Assembly (NCBI RefSeq): GCF_001270495.1
Contig: NZ_LGUR01000151.1
Coordinates: 78,219-142,218 of the forward strand
Length of the DNA stretch: 64,000 nt
Reading direction: 5' to 3'
From: Streptomyces viridochromogenes
GTDB taxonomy: Bacteria > Actinomycetota > Actinomycetes > Streptomycetales > Streptomycetaceae
Every line of letters starts with the position of its first letter. Within the stretch, counting starts at the first letter, position 1. This document shows, in pieces, positions 7,921 to 16,272 of this stretch. The notes under the pieces are model-generated. The model did not search any database. It was not told where the DNA came from and saw only the letters and a list, made by a program, of their open reading frames with translations. A program made the translations under genes and the position numbers.

Positions 7921-8736
7921 ATGCGTGATCTCCGGGCAGGTCTGACGTATCTCCTCAGGGGCCAGCGATGGGTGGCCCGGCACGGCAAGCAGTACGGCTT
8001 CGGGCTGATCCCGGGCCTGATCACCCTGGTGCTCTACGCGGCCGCCCTGGTCGCGCTCGCGCTCTGGGGAGAGGACTTCGTGTCCTGGGCGACGCCGTTC
8101 GCCGACGACTGGTCGAGCCCCTGGCAGGGCCTCTTCCGCGGCTTCCTCACCGCCGTCCTGTTCGCCCTGGGCCTGCTTCTCTCAGTGGTCACCTTCACCG
8201 CGGTCACGCTCCTGGTCGGCCAGCCCTTCTACGAGAACCTCTCCGAGAAGGTCGACCGGGACGTCTCCCCGGACGGCACCGCCCCCGAGTCCGGCCTGCC
8301 GCTCTGGCGCGAGCTGTGGATCTCGGGCCGCGACAGCCTGCGGATCGTGCTGCGCGCCGCCGTGTGGGGCGTGCTGCTCTTCGCCCTCGGCTTCATCCCG
8401 GTCGTCGGCCAGACGGTCGTACCGGTCGCCGGTGTCGTCGTCACCGGCTTCTTCCTCACCGAGGAGCTCACGGCGGTCGCCCTCCAGCGCCGCCGCGTCG
8501 AACTCCGTGACCGGCTCGCCCTCCTCCGCTCCCGCAAGACCCTGGTCTGGGGCTTCGGCACGCCCCTCGCCGCGGCCTTCCTGGTGCCGTTCGTCGCGGT
8601 GTTCCTGATGCCGGGGGCGGTCGCCGGGGCGACGCTGATGGCGAGGGAGCTGCTGGGGGAGGAGACCAAGGAGGGGCGGGACGAGGGTTCGCTGCCCAGC
8701 GCCGGTCCGGACACTCTCAGCCCGTCCGGCGTTTGA
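7921..8736 (+). CDS. EI24/CysZ-like integral membrane protein
   Basis: The 271-residue protein has the EI24-domain pattern. An amphipathic N-terminus (LRAGLTYLLRGQRWVARH) is followed by four or more hydrophobic segments at about residues 27-48, 70-98, 140-168 and 210-235. ALGFIPVVGQTVVPVAG is a typical central motif. Bacterial members include CysZ-type sulfate permeases, but no sulfur gene lies nearby, so the substrate is unassigned. The last residues (LSPSGV) and the TGA stop are encoded by a copy of the repeated sequence CCCGTCCGGCGTTTGAGGA, so the native C-terminus may have been replaced. Confidence 0.85.
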   Translation: MRDLRAGLTYLLRGQRWVARHGKQYGFGLIPGLITLVLYAAALVALALWGEDFVSWATPFADDWSSPWQGLFRGFLTAVLFALGLLLSVVTFTAVTLLVGQPFYENLSEKVDRDVSPDGTAPESGLPLWRELWISGRDSLRIVLRAAVWGVLLFALGFIPVVGQTVVPVAGVVVTGFFLTEELTAVALQRRRVELRDRLALLRSRKTLVWGFGTPLAAAFLVPFVAVFLMPGAVAGATLMARELLGEETKEGRDEGSLPSAGPDTLSPSGV

Positions 8737-8749
8737 GGACGAGGCCCTT
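8718..8749. repeat. Streptomyces intergenic repeat, CGTCCGGCGTTTGAGGACG family
   Basis: CAGCCCGTCCGGCGTTTGAG and its continuation (GACGAGGC) recur at 21384-21412, followed in both places by CCCTT, GGGCCGAAGCGGGG and a GGCGGCAGCCC tail. This copy overlaps the 3' end and stop codon of the EI24 gene. Confidence 0.8.
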
Positions 8750-8854
8750 CGGGCCGAAGCGGGGGAAGCGAGGTCCGGGGGCGGCAGCCCTCAGGGAGGG
8801 GAAGGATAGGGGCGGCGGGGCGGAAACCCCCGACGCCCGCGCCGACCCGACTGC

Positions 8855-10141
8855 CTACGAACCCGACCGCGCCGTCAACGCCGCATCCGCAGCCACCCCG
8901 ACGATCGCCCGCACCTGGGCGATGATGTCCAGCCGGTTCCGCACGAACTCGGGGTCGGTCACCGACCCCGACGCCGGATCGGTGTTGCCCGCCCCGAACT
9001 GCAGCACCGGCGTGTGCACATGCCCGCCCGGCAGCGTGTCGTGCAGCCCCAGCCGGTCCCGGAGCAGCGTCGCCCGGTAGGCGATCTCGTTGGAGAGGTA
9101 GTCCCCGCCGCCCCCCGCCCGCGCGGTGGACCCGGGCGTCGGCCCGTCCGGCCGTACGACGGCCTCCGTACCTCCCGCCGGGATCTCGGTGACGCTCGTG
9201 TTGTCGTACACGGGGAAACGGCCGGTGTTCGCGGCCACGATCTCCTCGTACGGCAGGGTCGTCGACGTCCACTGCGGCTGCGAGGCCGGATCGGCGACGG
9301 GGATGGTCCCGGTCCGGCCGATGTTGTCGTTGTCCCCGAAGCCGCCCCGCCAGGCCCCGTTGGTCCGCTCGACGTCGAACCGCCCGACGCGCCCCTGGCT
9401 CACGGTCGTGAACAGGTCGACCTGCCTCAGATACGGCCGCAGCGTCCGCTCCACCGTCCCCTCGGCGAAGTCCCGCCAGCGCACCGGGAACACGACGGTC
9501 TCCACCCGCGCCGGACCCTCCGCCGTCTCGATCACCGTGCCGTCGAGGGCGAGCGCGGTGGCCCCGGACGGGTTGGAGATGCGGATGTCGCGGTCGAGGG
9601 TGAAGGGGTCGAAGCCGGTGACGAGGATCCGCTTGATCCCCTTGCCGCCGTGCGGGTGACGAAGGTCGGTCTGCCCGCGGGAGACCCGCTCCAGCGTGTC
9701 GAGCAACGCGGCCCGCCGGGCGTCGCTCAGCCCGAACCCCGGCTCCCAGGTGCGCACTTCCCGAGTCATCGACAACCGTGCCCAGTACAGCGGCCGGTCG
9801 TCGTCCCGGCTCAGGCCCGCCTCTTGCCCGTCACCACCCGCCGGACCGCGCCCCTGCGCCCGGTCGACGGCCCGCCGCCACAGCGCCGACCCCTCCCGCT
9901 CGACGACACGGCGAGCCTGCGCGTAGGAGCGCGCCGCGGCGAGGTCCTCGGCGAACTCCGTTGTGGGGGCGTCGAATCCGGAGCGGCGCAGGATCTCCTG
10001 CGGGGCCGCCCTGTCGAGGCGCTGCTCCTCGACGGTCGGGGCGGGCGCCGTCCGGGCGGCGGCTGCCCCGGTCGTGGGGACGGAGAGGCCGGCCAGCAGG
10101 GCCAAGCCGAGGACACCGGTCCTGACGCGTAGGGAATTCAA
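8855..10141 (-). CDS. Secreted C15 (pyroglutamyl peptidase)-like protein with Ser in place of the catalytic Cys
   Basis: The 428-residue protein has a signal peptide (residues 1-28), an N-terminal region of about 140 residues of unknown type, then a C15 fold. Family motifs are RILVTGFDPF (171-180), SNPSGATA (189-196) and GRVGRFDVER with the expected catalytic Glu258. GGHVHTP places the expected His at 376. The motif that normally reads GxYxCN is GDYLSN (346-351), so the nucleophile position is Ser350. True pyroglutamyl peptidases are about 215 residues and cytoplasmic. This one is exported and doubled in length. It could be a serine variant or a non-catalytic binding protein. Confidence 0.82.
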   Translation of the reverse strand: MNSLRVRTGVLGLALLAGLSVPTTGAAAARTAPAPTVEEQRLDRAAPQEILRRSGFDAPTTEFAEDLAAARSYAQARRVVEREGSALWRRAVDRAQGRGPAGGDGQEAGLSRDDDRPLYWARLSMTREVRTWEPGFGLSDARRAALLDTLERVSRGQTDLRHPHGGKGIKRILVTGFDPFTLDRDIRISNPSGATALALDGTVIETAEGPARVETVVFPVRWRDFAEGTVERTLRPYLRQVDLFTTVSQGRVGRFDVERTNGAWRGGFGDNDNIGRTGTIPVADPASQPQWTSTTLPYEEIVAANTGRFPVYDNTSVTEIPAGGTEAVVRPDGPTPGSTARAGGGGDYLSNEIAYRATLLRDRLGLHDTLPGGHVHTPVLQFGAGNTDPASGSVTDPEFVRNRLDIIAQVRAIVGVAADAALTARSGS

Positions 10142-10261
10142 GGGAGTTGCGGTCCTTCCGGCACGGTGGGGGAGCGTGGTGCGGGACGCCGGAAGTATCG
10201 CGTGACGGGAGTGGTCTACGCCATGGTGCGTCTGCCATGGTGGGAGGAATCCCCGCCGCCG

Positions 10262-10834
10262 TCAGGCCGGATCCGTCGGGTTCTCGCCGAGCAGCCGGAG
10301 GAAGTCCCGGAACGCGCCCGGCATGTCCACCGACTCGGGGTCCAGGAGCCACTGGTACTGCAGTCCGTCCATGACGGCGACCAGCAGCGGCGCCGTACGC
10401 TCCGGCGTCAGACCGTTCGGCAGCCGGTCGCCGTACTCGGCGCGCAGCACCTCGGCCATGCTCGCGCGGACGTCCGTGTACCGCCCGGTGAAGTACGCCC
10501 GCGCCGGATGCCCTTCCGTGACGCTCTCGCCGAGCAGTGCGGAGAAGGTCTGGATGATACCGGGCCGCATCGCGTTGTACTCGACGAGTGAGGCCAGCAG
10601 GTCGATCCGCCACCGCGTGTTGGGCACGGCGTCCCACTGGTCCCGCTCCTGGAGCACGGCGACGAGCAGGGCGTCCTTGGTCGGGAAGTAGTGCAGCAGT
10701 CCCTGCTGCGTCAGCCCGACCCGCTCCGCGACCGCGGCCAGGCTCGCCCCCCGGTAACCGCGCTCGGCGATCACTTCCAGGGCCGCCCGGACGATCTCGG
10801 CCCGGCGCTCCTCGCTTCTGACCCTCGCGTTCAT
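10262..10834 (-). CDS. TetR-family transcriptional regulator next to the GH3 beta-glucosidase gene
   Basis: The N-terminal helix-turn-helix is clear: IVRAALEVIAERGYRGASLAAVAERVGLTQQGLLHYFPTKDALL. A C-terminal ligand domain of about 130 residues follows. The protein is 190 residues from the ATG at 10834 (MNARVRSEERR, chosen because it gives the normal TetR N-terminus). An ATG at 10852 would add six residues. It is transcribed divergently from the beta-glucosidase, and the AT-rich gap contains an ACCGGT-centred site (about 10890-10907). A role as a sugar-responsive repressor of the neighbouring gene is inferred from position. Confidence 0.88.
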   Translation of the reverse strand: MNARVRSEERRAEIVRAALEVIAERGYRGASLAAVAERVGLTQQGLLHYFPTKDALLVAVLQERDQWDAVPNTRWRIDLLASLVEYNAMRPGIIQTFSALLGESVTEGHPARAYFTGRYTDVRASMAEVLRAEYGDRLPNGLTPERTAPLLVAVMDGLQYQWLLDPESVDMPGAFRDFLRLLGENPTDPA

Positions 10835-10959
10835 GGCGTCACCGTACGGCATCGTCGTACTGGAAATATAACAGCAAAATAACGAAACCTACCGGTCTAC
10901 AGGTGGCCGATGCAGGATGGGGGCAGGCACAGCCCCGGACTCAACGAGGAGGCACCGCG

Positions 10960-13395
10960 ATGGCGGGAACCCGCACCCAGGCCGACGAAGCGCGCGAGGC
11001 GGTCGTCGAGGCAGCCCTCGCCCGGCTCGGCCTCGACGCGAAGGCCCGGCTGCTCTCCGGGCAGGACACCTGGACCCTGCCCGCGCTCCCCGAGATCGGC
11101 CTGAAGTCCCTCGTGATGTCCGACGGCCCGATCGGCGTCCGGGGTGTGCGCTGGACCGCCGACGACCCGTCCGTCGCGCTGCCCTCACCCACCGCCCTCG
11201 CCGCCGCCTGGGACCCGGAACTCGCCCGCAGGGCAGGCGTGTTGCTCGCCCAGGAGGCCCGCCGAAAGGGTGTCCATGTGCTTCTCGCCCCGACCGTCAA
11301 CCTCCATCGCTCCCCGCTCGGCGGGCGGCACTTCGAGGCCTACAGCGAGGACCCTTGCCTGACGGGGAAGATCGGCGCGGGCTATGTGAACGGCGTCCAG
11401 TCCGGCGGCGTGGGCACCACGGTCAAGCACTTCGTCGCCAACGACGCCGAGACCGAGCGGTTCACCGTGAACAACAAGGTGAGCGAACGCGCCCTGCGCG
11501 AGCTGTACCTGGCGCCCTTCGAGGCCATCGTCGAGAACGCCCACCCCTGGGGCATCATGACCGCCTACAACACGGTCAACGGCACGACGATGACCGAGCA
11601 CCACTACCTGGTGAACGAGGTCCTGCGCGGCGAATGGGGCTTCGACGGCTACAACGTCTCCGACTGGATGGCCGCCCGGTCGACGGTCGCCGCCATCGAG
11701 GGCGGTCTCGACGCCGCCATGCCCGGCCCGCGGACCGTCTACGGAGAGCCCCTCGCCCAGGCCGTACGGGACGGGCGGGTCGCCGAGGCCAAGGTCGACG
11801 ACGCCGTACGCAACGTCCTGCGGCTCGCCGCCCGCGTCGGCATCCTCGACGGCGCCGAGCCGGTCGTCACCGAGCATCCCCGGACCGTCGACGGCGCCGA
11901 GCTGGCCCGCGAGATCGCCCGCCGCTCCTTCGTCCTGGTCCGCAACCAGGGCGCCCTCCCGCTGCGGCCGACCGGCACCGTCGCGCTCATCGGCGCCGCC
12001 GCCCGCGACGCCCGAGTCCTCGGCGGCGGCTCCGCCACCGTCTTCCCCGACCGGATCGTCTCCCCGCTCGACGGCCTCACCGCCGCCCTCCCCGAGGGCG
12101 CCCTGACCTACTCGGTCGGCGCCGACCCGAACACCGAACTCGGCGTCGCCGACAAGGGCTTCGAACTGCGGGCCGTGTGCCGGGACGCCGACGGGAACGT
12201 CATCGGCACCGCCTCCGCCCCGAACGGCCACGTCCAGTGGATGGGCGACGACCTCCCCGACGGCGTGACCCACGAGACGCTGCACACCGTCGAGCTGACC
12301 GGCACCTTCACCCCGCGCGACACCGGCGCGCACACCTTCGGCATCAAGGGCATCGGCGCCTTCAAGCTCACCGTCGACGGGACCACGTACTTCGACGACG
12401 ACCAGCGCCCCGCCAAGGACGACCCCTTCATCACCTTCTTCGGCGCCCCCGTCGCCCACGGCCGGCCCGAACTCACCGCCGGCGAACCGGTCGAGGTCTC
12501 CCTGACGTACGTCGTCGAGTTCCCCGAGGACATCCCGATGAAGGTCGTCGCCTTCACGCTCTCCCACCAGGAGCCGCAGCGCGACCCCGACGAACTGATC
12601 GCCGAGGCCGTCGAGGCCGCCCGGAGCGCCGACGCGGCCGTCGTCGTGGTCGCCACCACCGAGCGCGTCGAGTCCGAGGGCTTCGACCGCACGGACCTGA
12701 CCCTGCCCGGCCGCCAGGACGACCTGGTCCGCGCCGTCGCCGCCGCCAACCCCCGCACCGTCGTGGTCGTCAACTCCGGCTCCCCGGTGGAACTGCCGTG
12801 GCGGGAGGAGGTCGCGGCCGTGCTGCTCAGCTGGTTCCCCGGCCAGGAGGGCGGCGCCGCCCTGGCCGACGTTCTCACCGGAGCGCACGAGCCCGGCGGC
12901 CGGCTGCCCACCACCTGGGGCTCCCTGGCCGACGCCCCCGTCACCCAGGTAGCCCCCTCGGCCGGCGAACTCCCCTACACCGAGGACGTCTTCATCGGCT
13001 ACCGCGCCTGGGAGAAGGAGGGCCGGGTCCCGTCGTACCCCTTCGGGCACGGCCTCGGCTACACCGAGTGGACCTACGAGTCGGCCAAGGTCGAGGGCAC
13101 CACGGTCACGGTCCGCGTCCGCAACTCCGGCGAACGCGCGGGGCGCGAGGTCGTGCAGGTCTACCTGGCGCCGACCGAGCCCGACGCCGGCCGCCCGGCA
13201 CGGTGGCTGGCCGGCTTCGCGGGTGTGGAGGCGGGGCCGGGGGAGACGGCCGAAGCGGTGATCGACATTCCCCGCCGGGCCTTCGAGACGTGGGACGAGA
13301 CGACCAATGCGTGGACCTTTGTGAAGGGTTCGTACGAGATCCAGGTGAGCCGCTCGATCGCCGACCGTCGAGTGACGGCGACGATTAACGTCTGA
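10960..13395 (+). CDS. GH3-family beta-glucosidase with PA14-type insert
   Basis: This 811-residue enzyme hydrolyses terminal beta-linked glucose or related sugars. The (alpha/beta)8 domain covers residues 1-320, with KHF (156-158) and the nucleophile Asp235 in GFDGYNVSDW. The second domain carries VESEGFDRTDLTLPG, which supplies the acid/base region. A PA14-like insert (about 400-530, with FTPRDTGAHTFGIKG) and a C-terminal fibronectin-III-like domain follow. The ATG at 10960 is set by the upstream ACGAGGAGG site. No signal peptide is present, so it acts inside the cell on imported oligosaccharides. A divergent TetR gene suggests local control, and galM lies just downstream. Confidence 0.93.
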   Translation: MAGTRTQADEAREAVVEAALARLGLDAKARLLSGQDTWTLPALPEIGLKSLVMSDGPIGVRGVRWTADDPSVALPSPTALAAAWDPELARRAGVLLAQEARRKGVHVLLAPTVNLHRSPLGGRHFEAYSEDPCLTGKIGAGYVNGVQSGGVGTTVKHFVANDAETERFTVNNKVSERALRELYLAPFEAIVENAHPWGIMTAYNTVNGTTMTEHHYLVNEVLRGEWGFDGYNVSDWMAARSTVAAIEGGLDAAMPGPRTVYGEPLAQAVRDGRVAEAKVDDAVRNVLRLAARVGILDGAEPVVTEHPRTVDGAELAREIARRSFVLVRNQGALPLRPTGTVALIGAAARDARVLGGGSATVFPDRIVSPLDGLTAALPEGALTYSVGADPNTELGVADKGFELRAVCRDADGNVIGTASAPNGHVQWMGDDLPDGVTHETLHTVELTGTFTPRDTGAHTFGIKGIGAFKLTVDGTTYFDDDQRPAKDDPFITFFGAPVAHGRPELTAGEPVEVSLTYVVEFPEDIPMKVVAFTLSHQEPQRDPDELIAEAVEAARSADAAVVVVATTERVESEGFDRTDLTLPGRQDDLVRAVAAANPRTVVVVNSGSPVELPWREEVAAVLLSWFPGQEGGAALADVLTGAHEPGGRLPTTWGSLADAPVTQVAPSAGELPYTEDVFIGYRAWEKEGRVPSYPFGHGLGYTEWTYESAKVEGTTVTVRVRNSGERAGREVVQVYLAPTEPDAGRPARWLAGFAGVEAGPGETAEAVIDIPRRAFETWDETTNAWTFVKGSYEIQVSRSIADRRVTATINV

Positions 13396-13419
13396 TCCGG
13401 GAGAAGTGCCCCAGGAACA

Positions 13420-13453
13420 GCCCCGGTCCGGGTCCTGACGCCCGGGCCGGGGC
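13420..13453. terminator. Terminator between convergent GH3 and galM genes
   Basis: GCCCCGGTCCGGG (13420-13432) pairs with CCCGGGCCGGGGC (13441-13453), with a single G-T pair and an 8-nt loop. It lies between two convergent genes and can serve both. Confidence 0.85.
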
Positions 13454-13466
13454 TACTGGCGACAAC

Positions 13467-14444
13467 TCAGCGGGCCGAGAAGCCGTACACCGTCTCCGAA
13501 CGGAACACCTCGCCCGGCCGCAGCACCGTGCTCGGGAACTCCGGCCGGTTCGGGGAGTCCGGGAAGTGCTGGGTCTCCAGCGCGATGCCGTCGCCCGGCG
13601 CGAACGGCTCGGCGAGATGGTCGGCGGTGTACAGCTGCAGTCCGGGCTCGGTGGTCGCCACCGTGAGCGCCCGCCCGGTCGACGGGTCGTACAGCTCGGC
13701 CACCTCCTGCGCACGCCCCGTCACCCCCTTGTCCAGCACGAAGTTGTGGTCGTACCCGGCGCCGACCTTCCGCGCCTCGCGGAAGTCGAAGCGGGTGTCC
13801 GCGACCTCGTCCAGGGAGCCGGTCGGGATGAGATCCGCGTCGACCGGCGTGAACCGGGAGGCGGCCAGCCGCAGTTCATGCCCGCCCGCGTTCCCCGCCT
13901 GCGCCCCGGCGAGATTGAAGTAGCCGTGATGGGTCAGGTTCACCACGGTCGGCGCGTCCGTCACCGCCTCGTACGCGATCCGCAGCGCCCCGTCGGCCTC
14001 CAGCGTGTAGGTCGCCGAGACGTCGAGCCGCCCGGGAAAGCCCTCCTCGCCGTGCGGGCTGACCCGGCTCAGGCGCACCCCGTGCTCGACCGGCGTCACG
14101 TCCCACACCCGCTTGTCGAAGCCGCGCTCGCCGCCGTGCAGGGAGTTGGGCGCGTTGTTGGGATCGAGCGCGTACGTCAGGCCGTCCAGCGGAAAGCGGC
14201 CGCCCGCGATCCGGTTGGCGTACCGCCCGATGAGAGCGCCGAGATAGGGCCCGGGGTGGGTGAGATACCCGTCCAGGTCGGCGAAGCCCAGCACTACGTT
14301 CGCCGAGTGCCCGTCCCGGTCGGGCACCTCCAGCGACTGCACGATCCCGCCGTACGACAGCACCCGTACCCGAACGCCCGCGCGCTCCAGGGTCCAGCGA
14401 TGGACCTCTGCGCCGTCGGAAAGTGTGCCGAAGTGTTCGCTCAT
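13467..14444 (-). CDS. galM: Aldose 1-epimerase
   Basis: The 325-residue protein matches galactose mutarotase, which interconverts alpha and beta anomers of free hexoses. Family features are IGRYANRIAGGRFPLDG (about 92-108), NSLHGGERGFDKRVWDV, the catalytic-His region NLTHHGYFNLAG (about 168-179) and a C-terminal acidic segment near LQLYTADHLAEPF. The ATG at 14444 lies 10 bp after the SGNH lipoprotein stop, so the two are probably one transcript. It is convergent with the beta-glucosidase and may process the glucose that enzyme releases. Confidence 0.93.
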   Translation of the reverse strand: MSEHFGTLSDGAEVHRWTLERAGVRVRVLSYGGIVQSLEVPDRDGHSANVVLGFADLDGYLTHPGPYLGALIGRYANRIAGGRFPLDGLTYALDPNNAPNSLHGGERGFDKRVWDVTPVEHGVRLSRVSPHGEEGFPGRLDVSATYTLEADGALRIAYEAVTDAPTVVNLTHHGYFNLAGAQAGNAGGHELRLAASRFTPVDADLIPTGSLDEVADTRFDFREARKVGAGYDHNFVLDKGVTGRAQEVAELYDPSTGRALTVATTEPGLQLYTADHLAEPFAPGDGIALETQHFPDSPNRPEFPSTVLRPGEVFRSETVYGFSAR

Positions 14445-14454
14445 GAGCGGAACA

Positions 14455-15345
14455 CTAGTTCGTGACCGTCCGGTAGGCGATCTCGGCCAGTCGCGCCTGA
14501 CCGTTCACACTCGGATGGAACCAGTCCCACTGACTCAGCTGTGTGCCGCCGAAGCGGAACTCGTACACCGCGCCGTCGTCGAACCGGCACCGGCGGTCCT
14601 TCGCGCAGACCTCCTTCAGCACCTTGTTGTACGCCTCGACCCGCGCCTGCACCGTCTCGCGCCGCTGCTCGGCCGCCGCCGTGAGGGACTCGGCGTCGCC
14701 CAGCATCGACGGGCAGATACCGAGCTTCCACACCTGCCTGCCCACCGGGCTGGTACGCCCCTGCTCCCACAGCCGCATCAGGTTCGGCACGCTCGCCACA
14801 TACACCTGGGTCTTCGGCAGCGCCTCCCGCAACGTGCCCATGGCGTCCTCGAACTGCGTCCGGAAGTCGGCCACCGACGTCATCGCTTCGGGCGTGTCCC
14901 GGCAGGCGTCGTTCGCCCCCGCCATCACCGCGACCAGCTCCGGCTTGTGCGCCACCGCCCGGGCCATCTGCCCGGCCACATCCACCATCCGCGCCCCGGT
15001 CACCGCGTGGTTCCAGCTGTGCTCGGCCGCGTTGGCCTTGCCCAGCAGCCGCACGGCGAGACTGTCGACCTGGGGACTGCTGCCGGTCGCCCACGACACC
15101 TCGGGACAGTCCGCCAGGACCGTACAGGCGTCGAAACCCGTCGTGATGGAGTCGCCTACGGCCGCGACCGACGCGGGACTGCGGTCCCAGGCCGGAGTCG
15201 GCTTCGGCGACGGCCGCGCGCTCGCCGCGTCGGAGCCGGACGGCGCCGGGGAGTTGCCGCCCACGGCGTCACAGCCGGCGACGCCCAGCACGGTCGCGGT
15301 CACGGCGGCGAAGACCGCGCGCGCAAGGTGCCGTCGCTTCGGCAT
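14455..15345 (-). CDS. SGNH/GDSL-hydrolase lipoprotein
   Basis: The 296-residue precursor starts at an ATG at 15345 (MPKRRHLARAVFAAV) and has a lipobox VAGC at about residues 22-25. A Pro/Ser-rich tether follows. The SGNH blocks are present: GDSITTGFD (block I, catalytic Ser), the central Gly, GANDAC (block III, Asn) and DWFHPS (block V, Asp-His). It should sit on the outer face of the membrane and hydrolyse an ester of unknown nature. galM begins 10 bp downstream. The open frame extends further upstream, but no lipoprotein start exists there. Confidence 0.9.
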   Translation of the reverse strand: MPKRRHLARAVFAAVTATVLGVAGCDAVGGNSPAPSGSDAASARPSPKPTPAWDRSPASVAAVGDSITTGFDACTVLADCPEVSWATGSSPQVDSLAVRLLGKANAAEHSWNHAVTGARMVDVAGQMARAVAHKPELVAVMAGANDACRDTPEAMTSVADFRTQFEDAMGTLREALPKTQVYVASVPNLMRLWEQGRTSPVGRQVWKLGICPSMLGDAESLTAAAEQRRETVQARVEAYNKVLKEVCAKDRRCRFDDGAVYEFRFGGTQLSQWDWFHPSVNGQARLAEIAYRTVTN

Positions 15346-15600
15346 CCGTGGTCCATCCCCTCGCTCGTCCCCGTCATGGTTTCCAACCCATGACAACGCA
15401 CAAGGGTTCCCGCCCGGCTCATGCAACGGCTCACACCCGTACAAGCGTCCTGCCGGGTGAATGGCGGGCGTTTCGCGGCACCGGGACCGACGGTACGTCA
15501 CACTCCTTGCGCCGCCGCACGGTAGCCTCGCCATCAACGTGGCTGCCCGGCCACTATCGTCCGCCAGTTCGCAAGATGTCCGCTCTGCCCGGAGGTCCCG

Positions 15601-16095
15601 GTGACGACACGTGGAGTTCTGTACGTGCACTCCGCGCCGCGCGCGCTGTGCCCGCATGTCGAGTGGGCCGTCGCCGGGGTGCTCGGCACGCGCGTCAACC
15701 TCGACTGGATCCGGCAGCCGGCCGCGCCCGGCACCTGGCGCTCGGAGTTCTCCTGGCAGGCCGAGGCGGGCACGGCCTCCAAGCTGGCCTCGGCGCTGCG
15801 CGGCTGGCATCTGCTCCGCTTCGAGGTGACGGCCGAGCCCTGCCCCACCGCCGAGGGCGAGCGCTACAGCTGCACCCCCGACCTGGGCATCTTCCACGCC
15901 GTCACCGGCATCCACGGCGACATCCTCATCCCCGAGGACCGGTTGAGGGCGGCCCTGGCACGTTCACAGCGCGGCGAGACCGAACTGGAGGCGGAGATCG
16001 CCAAGCTCCTGGGCAAGCCGTGGGACGACGAGCTGGAGCCATTCAGGTACGCGGGCGAAGGCGCCCCGGTCCGCTGGCTCCACCAGGTCGTTTAG
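15601..16095 (+). CDS. DUF3145 family protein
   Basis: The 164-residue protein matches DUF3145, an actinobacterial family of unknown function that is usually next to the fatty acid synthase operon. Recognisable stretches are TRGVLYVHSAPRALCPHVEW, LDWIRQPAAPGTWRSE and LRFEVTAEPCPTAEGERY. The GTG start at 15601 follows a GGAGGT ribosome binding site. It converges on fabF. No signal peptide or membrane segment is visible. Conserved linkage to fab genes hints at a lipid-related or growth-related role, but nothing in the sequence shows it. The 255-bp gap upstream shows no further gene and probably holds the divergent promoters. Confidence 0.88.
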   Translation: MTTRGVLYVHSAPRALCPHVEWAVAGVLGTRVNLDWIRQPAAPGTWRSEFSWQAEAGTASKLASALRGWHLLRFEVTAEPCPTAEGERYSCTPDLGIFHAVTGIHGDILIPEDRLRAALARSQRGETELEAEIAKLLGKPWDDELEPFRYAGEGAPVRWLHQVV

Positions 16096-16124
16096 AGAGA
16101 CAAGGGCGGCGACGCCGAGTCTTT

Positions 16125-16183
16125 CAGGGGCGCGGGGCTGTATCGATGTGCGGCTCCGCCGCGTGGGCGCGACAAGCCCCCAC
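16125..16183. repeat. Streptomyces intergenic repeat, GGCTCCGCCGCGTGGG family
   Basis: The segment CAGGGGCGCGGGGCTGTATC followed by GATGTGCGGCTCCGCCGCGT and a CCCCCAC end recurs in inverted orientation at about 41493-41540 and directly at 47375-47433. All three copies sit between genes. Confidence 0.75.
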
Positions 16184-16224
16184 CGGCTCGCAGCCGGCCA
16201 ACAACAGAACCACCAACGGCGAAT

Positions 16225-16252
16225 GGCCCGAACTCTTCTCAGAGTCCGGGCC
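16225..16252. terminator. Terminator hairpin downstream of fabF
   Basis: GGCCCGAACTCT (16225-16236) pairs with AGAGTCCGGGCC (16241-16252) apart from one mismatch, around a TCTC loop. It lies 20 bp past the fabF stop. Confidence 0.7.
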
Positions 16253-16272
16253 ACCTTCAGCCAACGCCGGTT

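Noticed and set aside
15346..15915. Upstream extension of the SGNH lipoprotein frame to 15915
   Set aside because: A lipoprotein signal peptide starts at 15345, and the extension overlaps the DUF3145 gene on the other strand.
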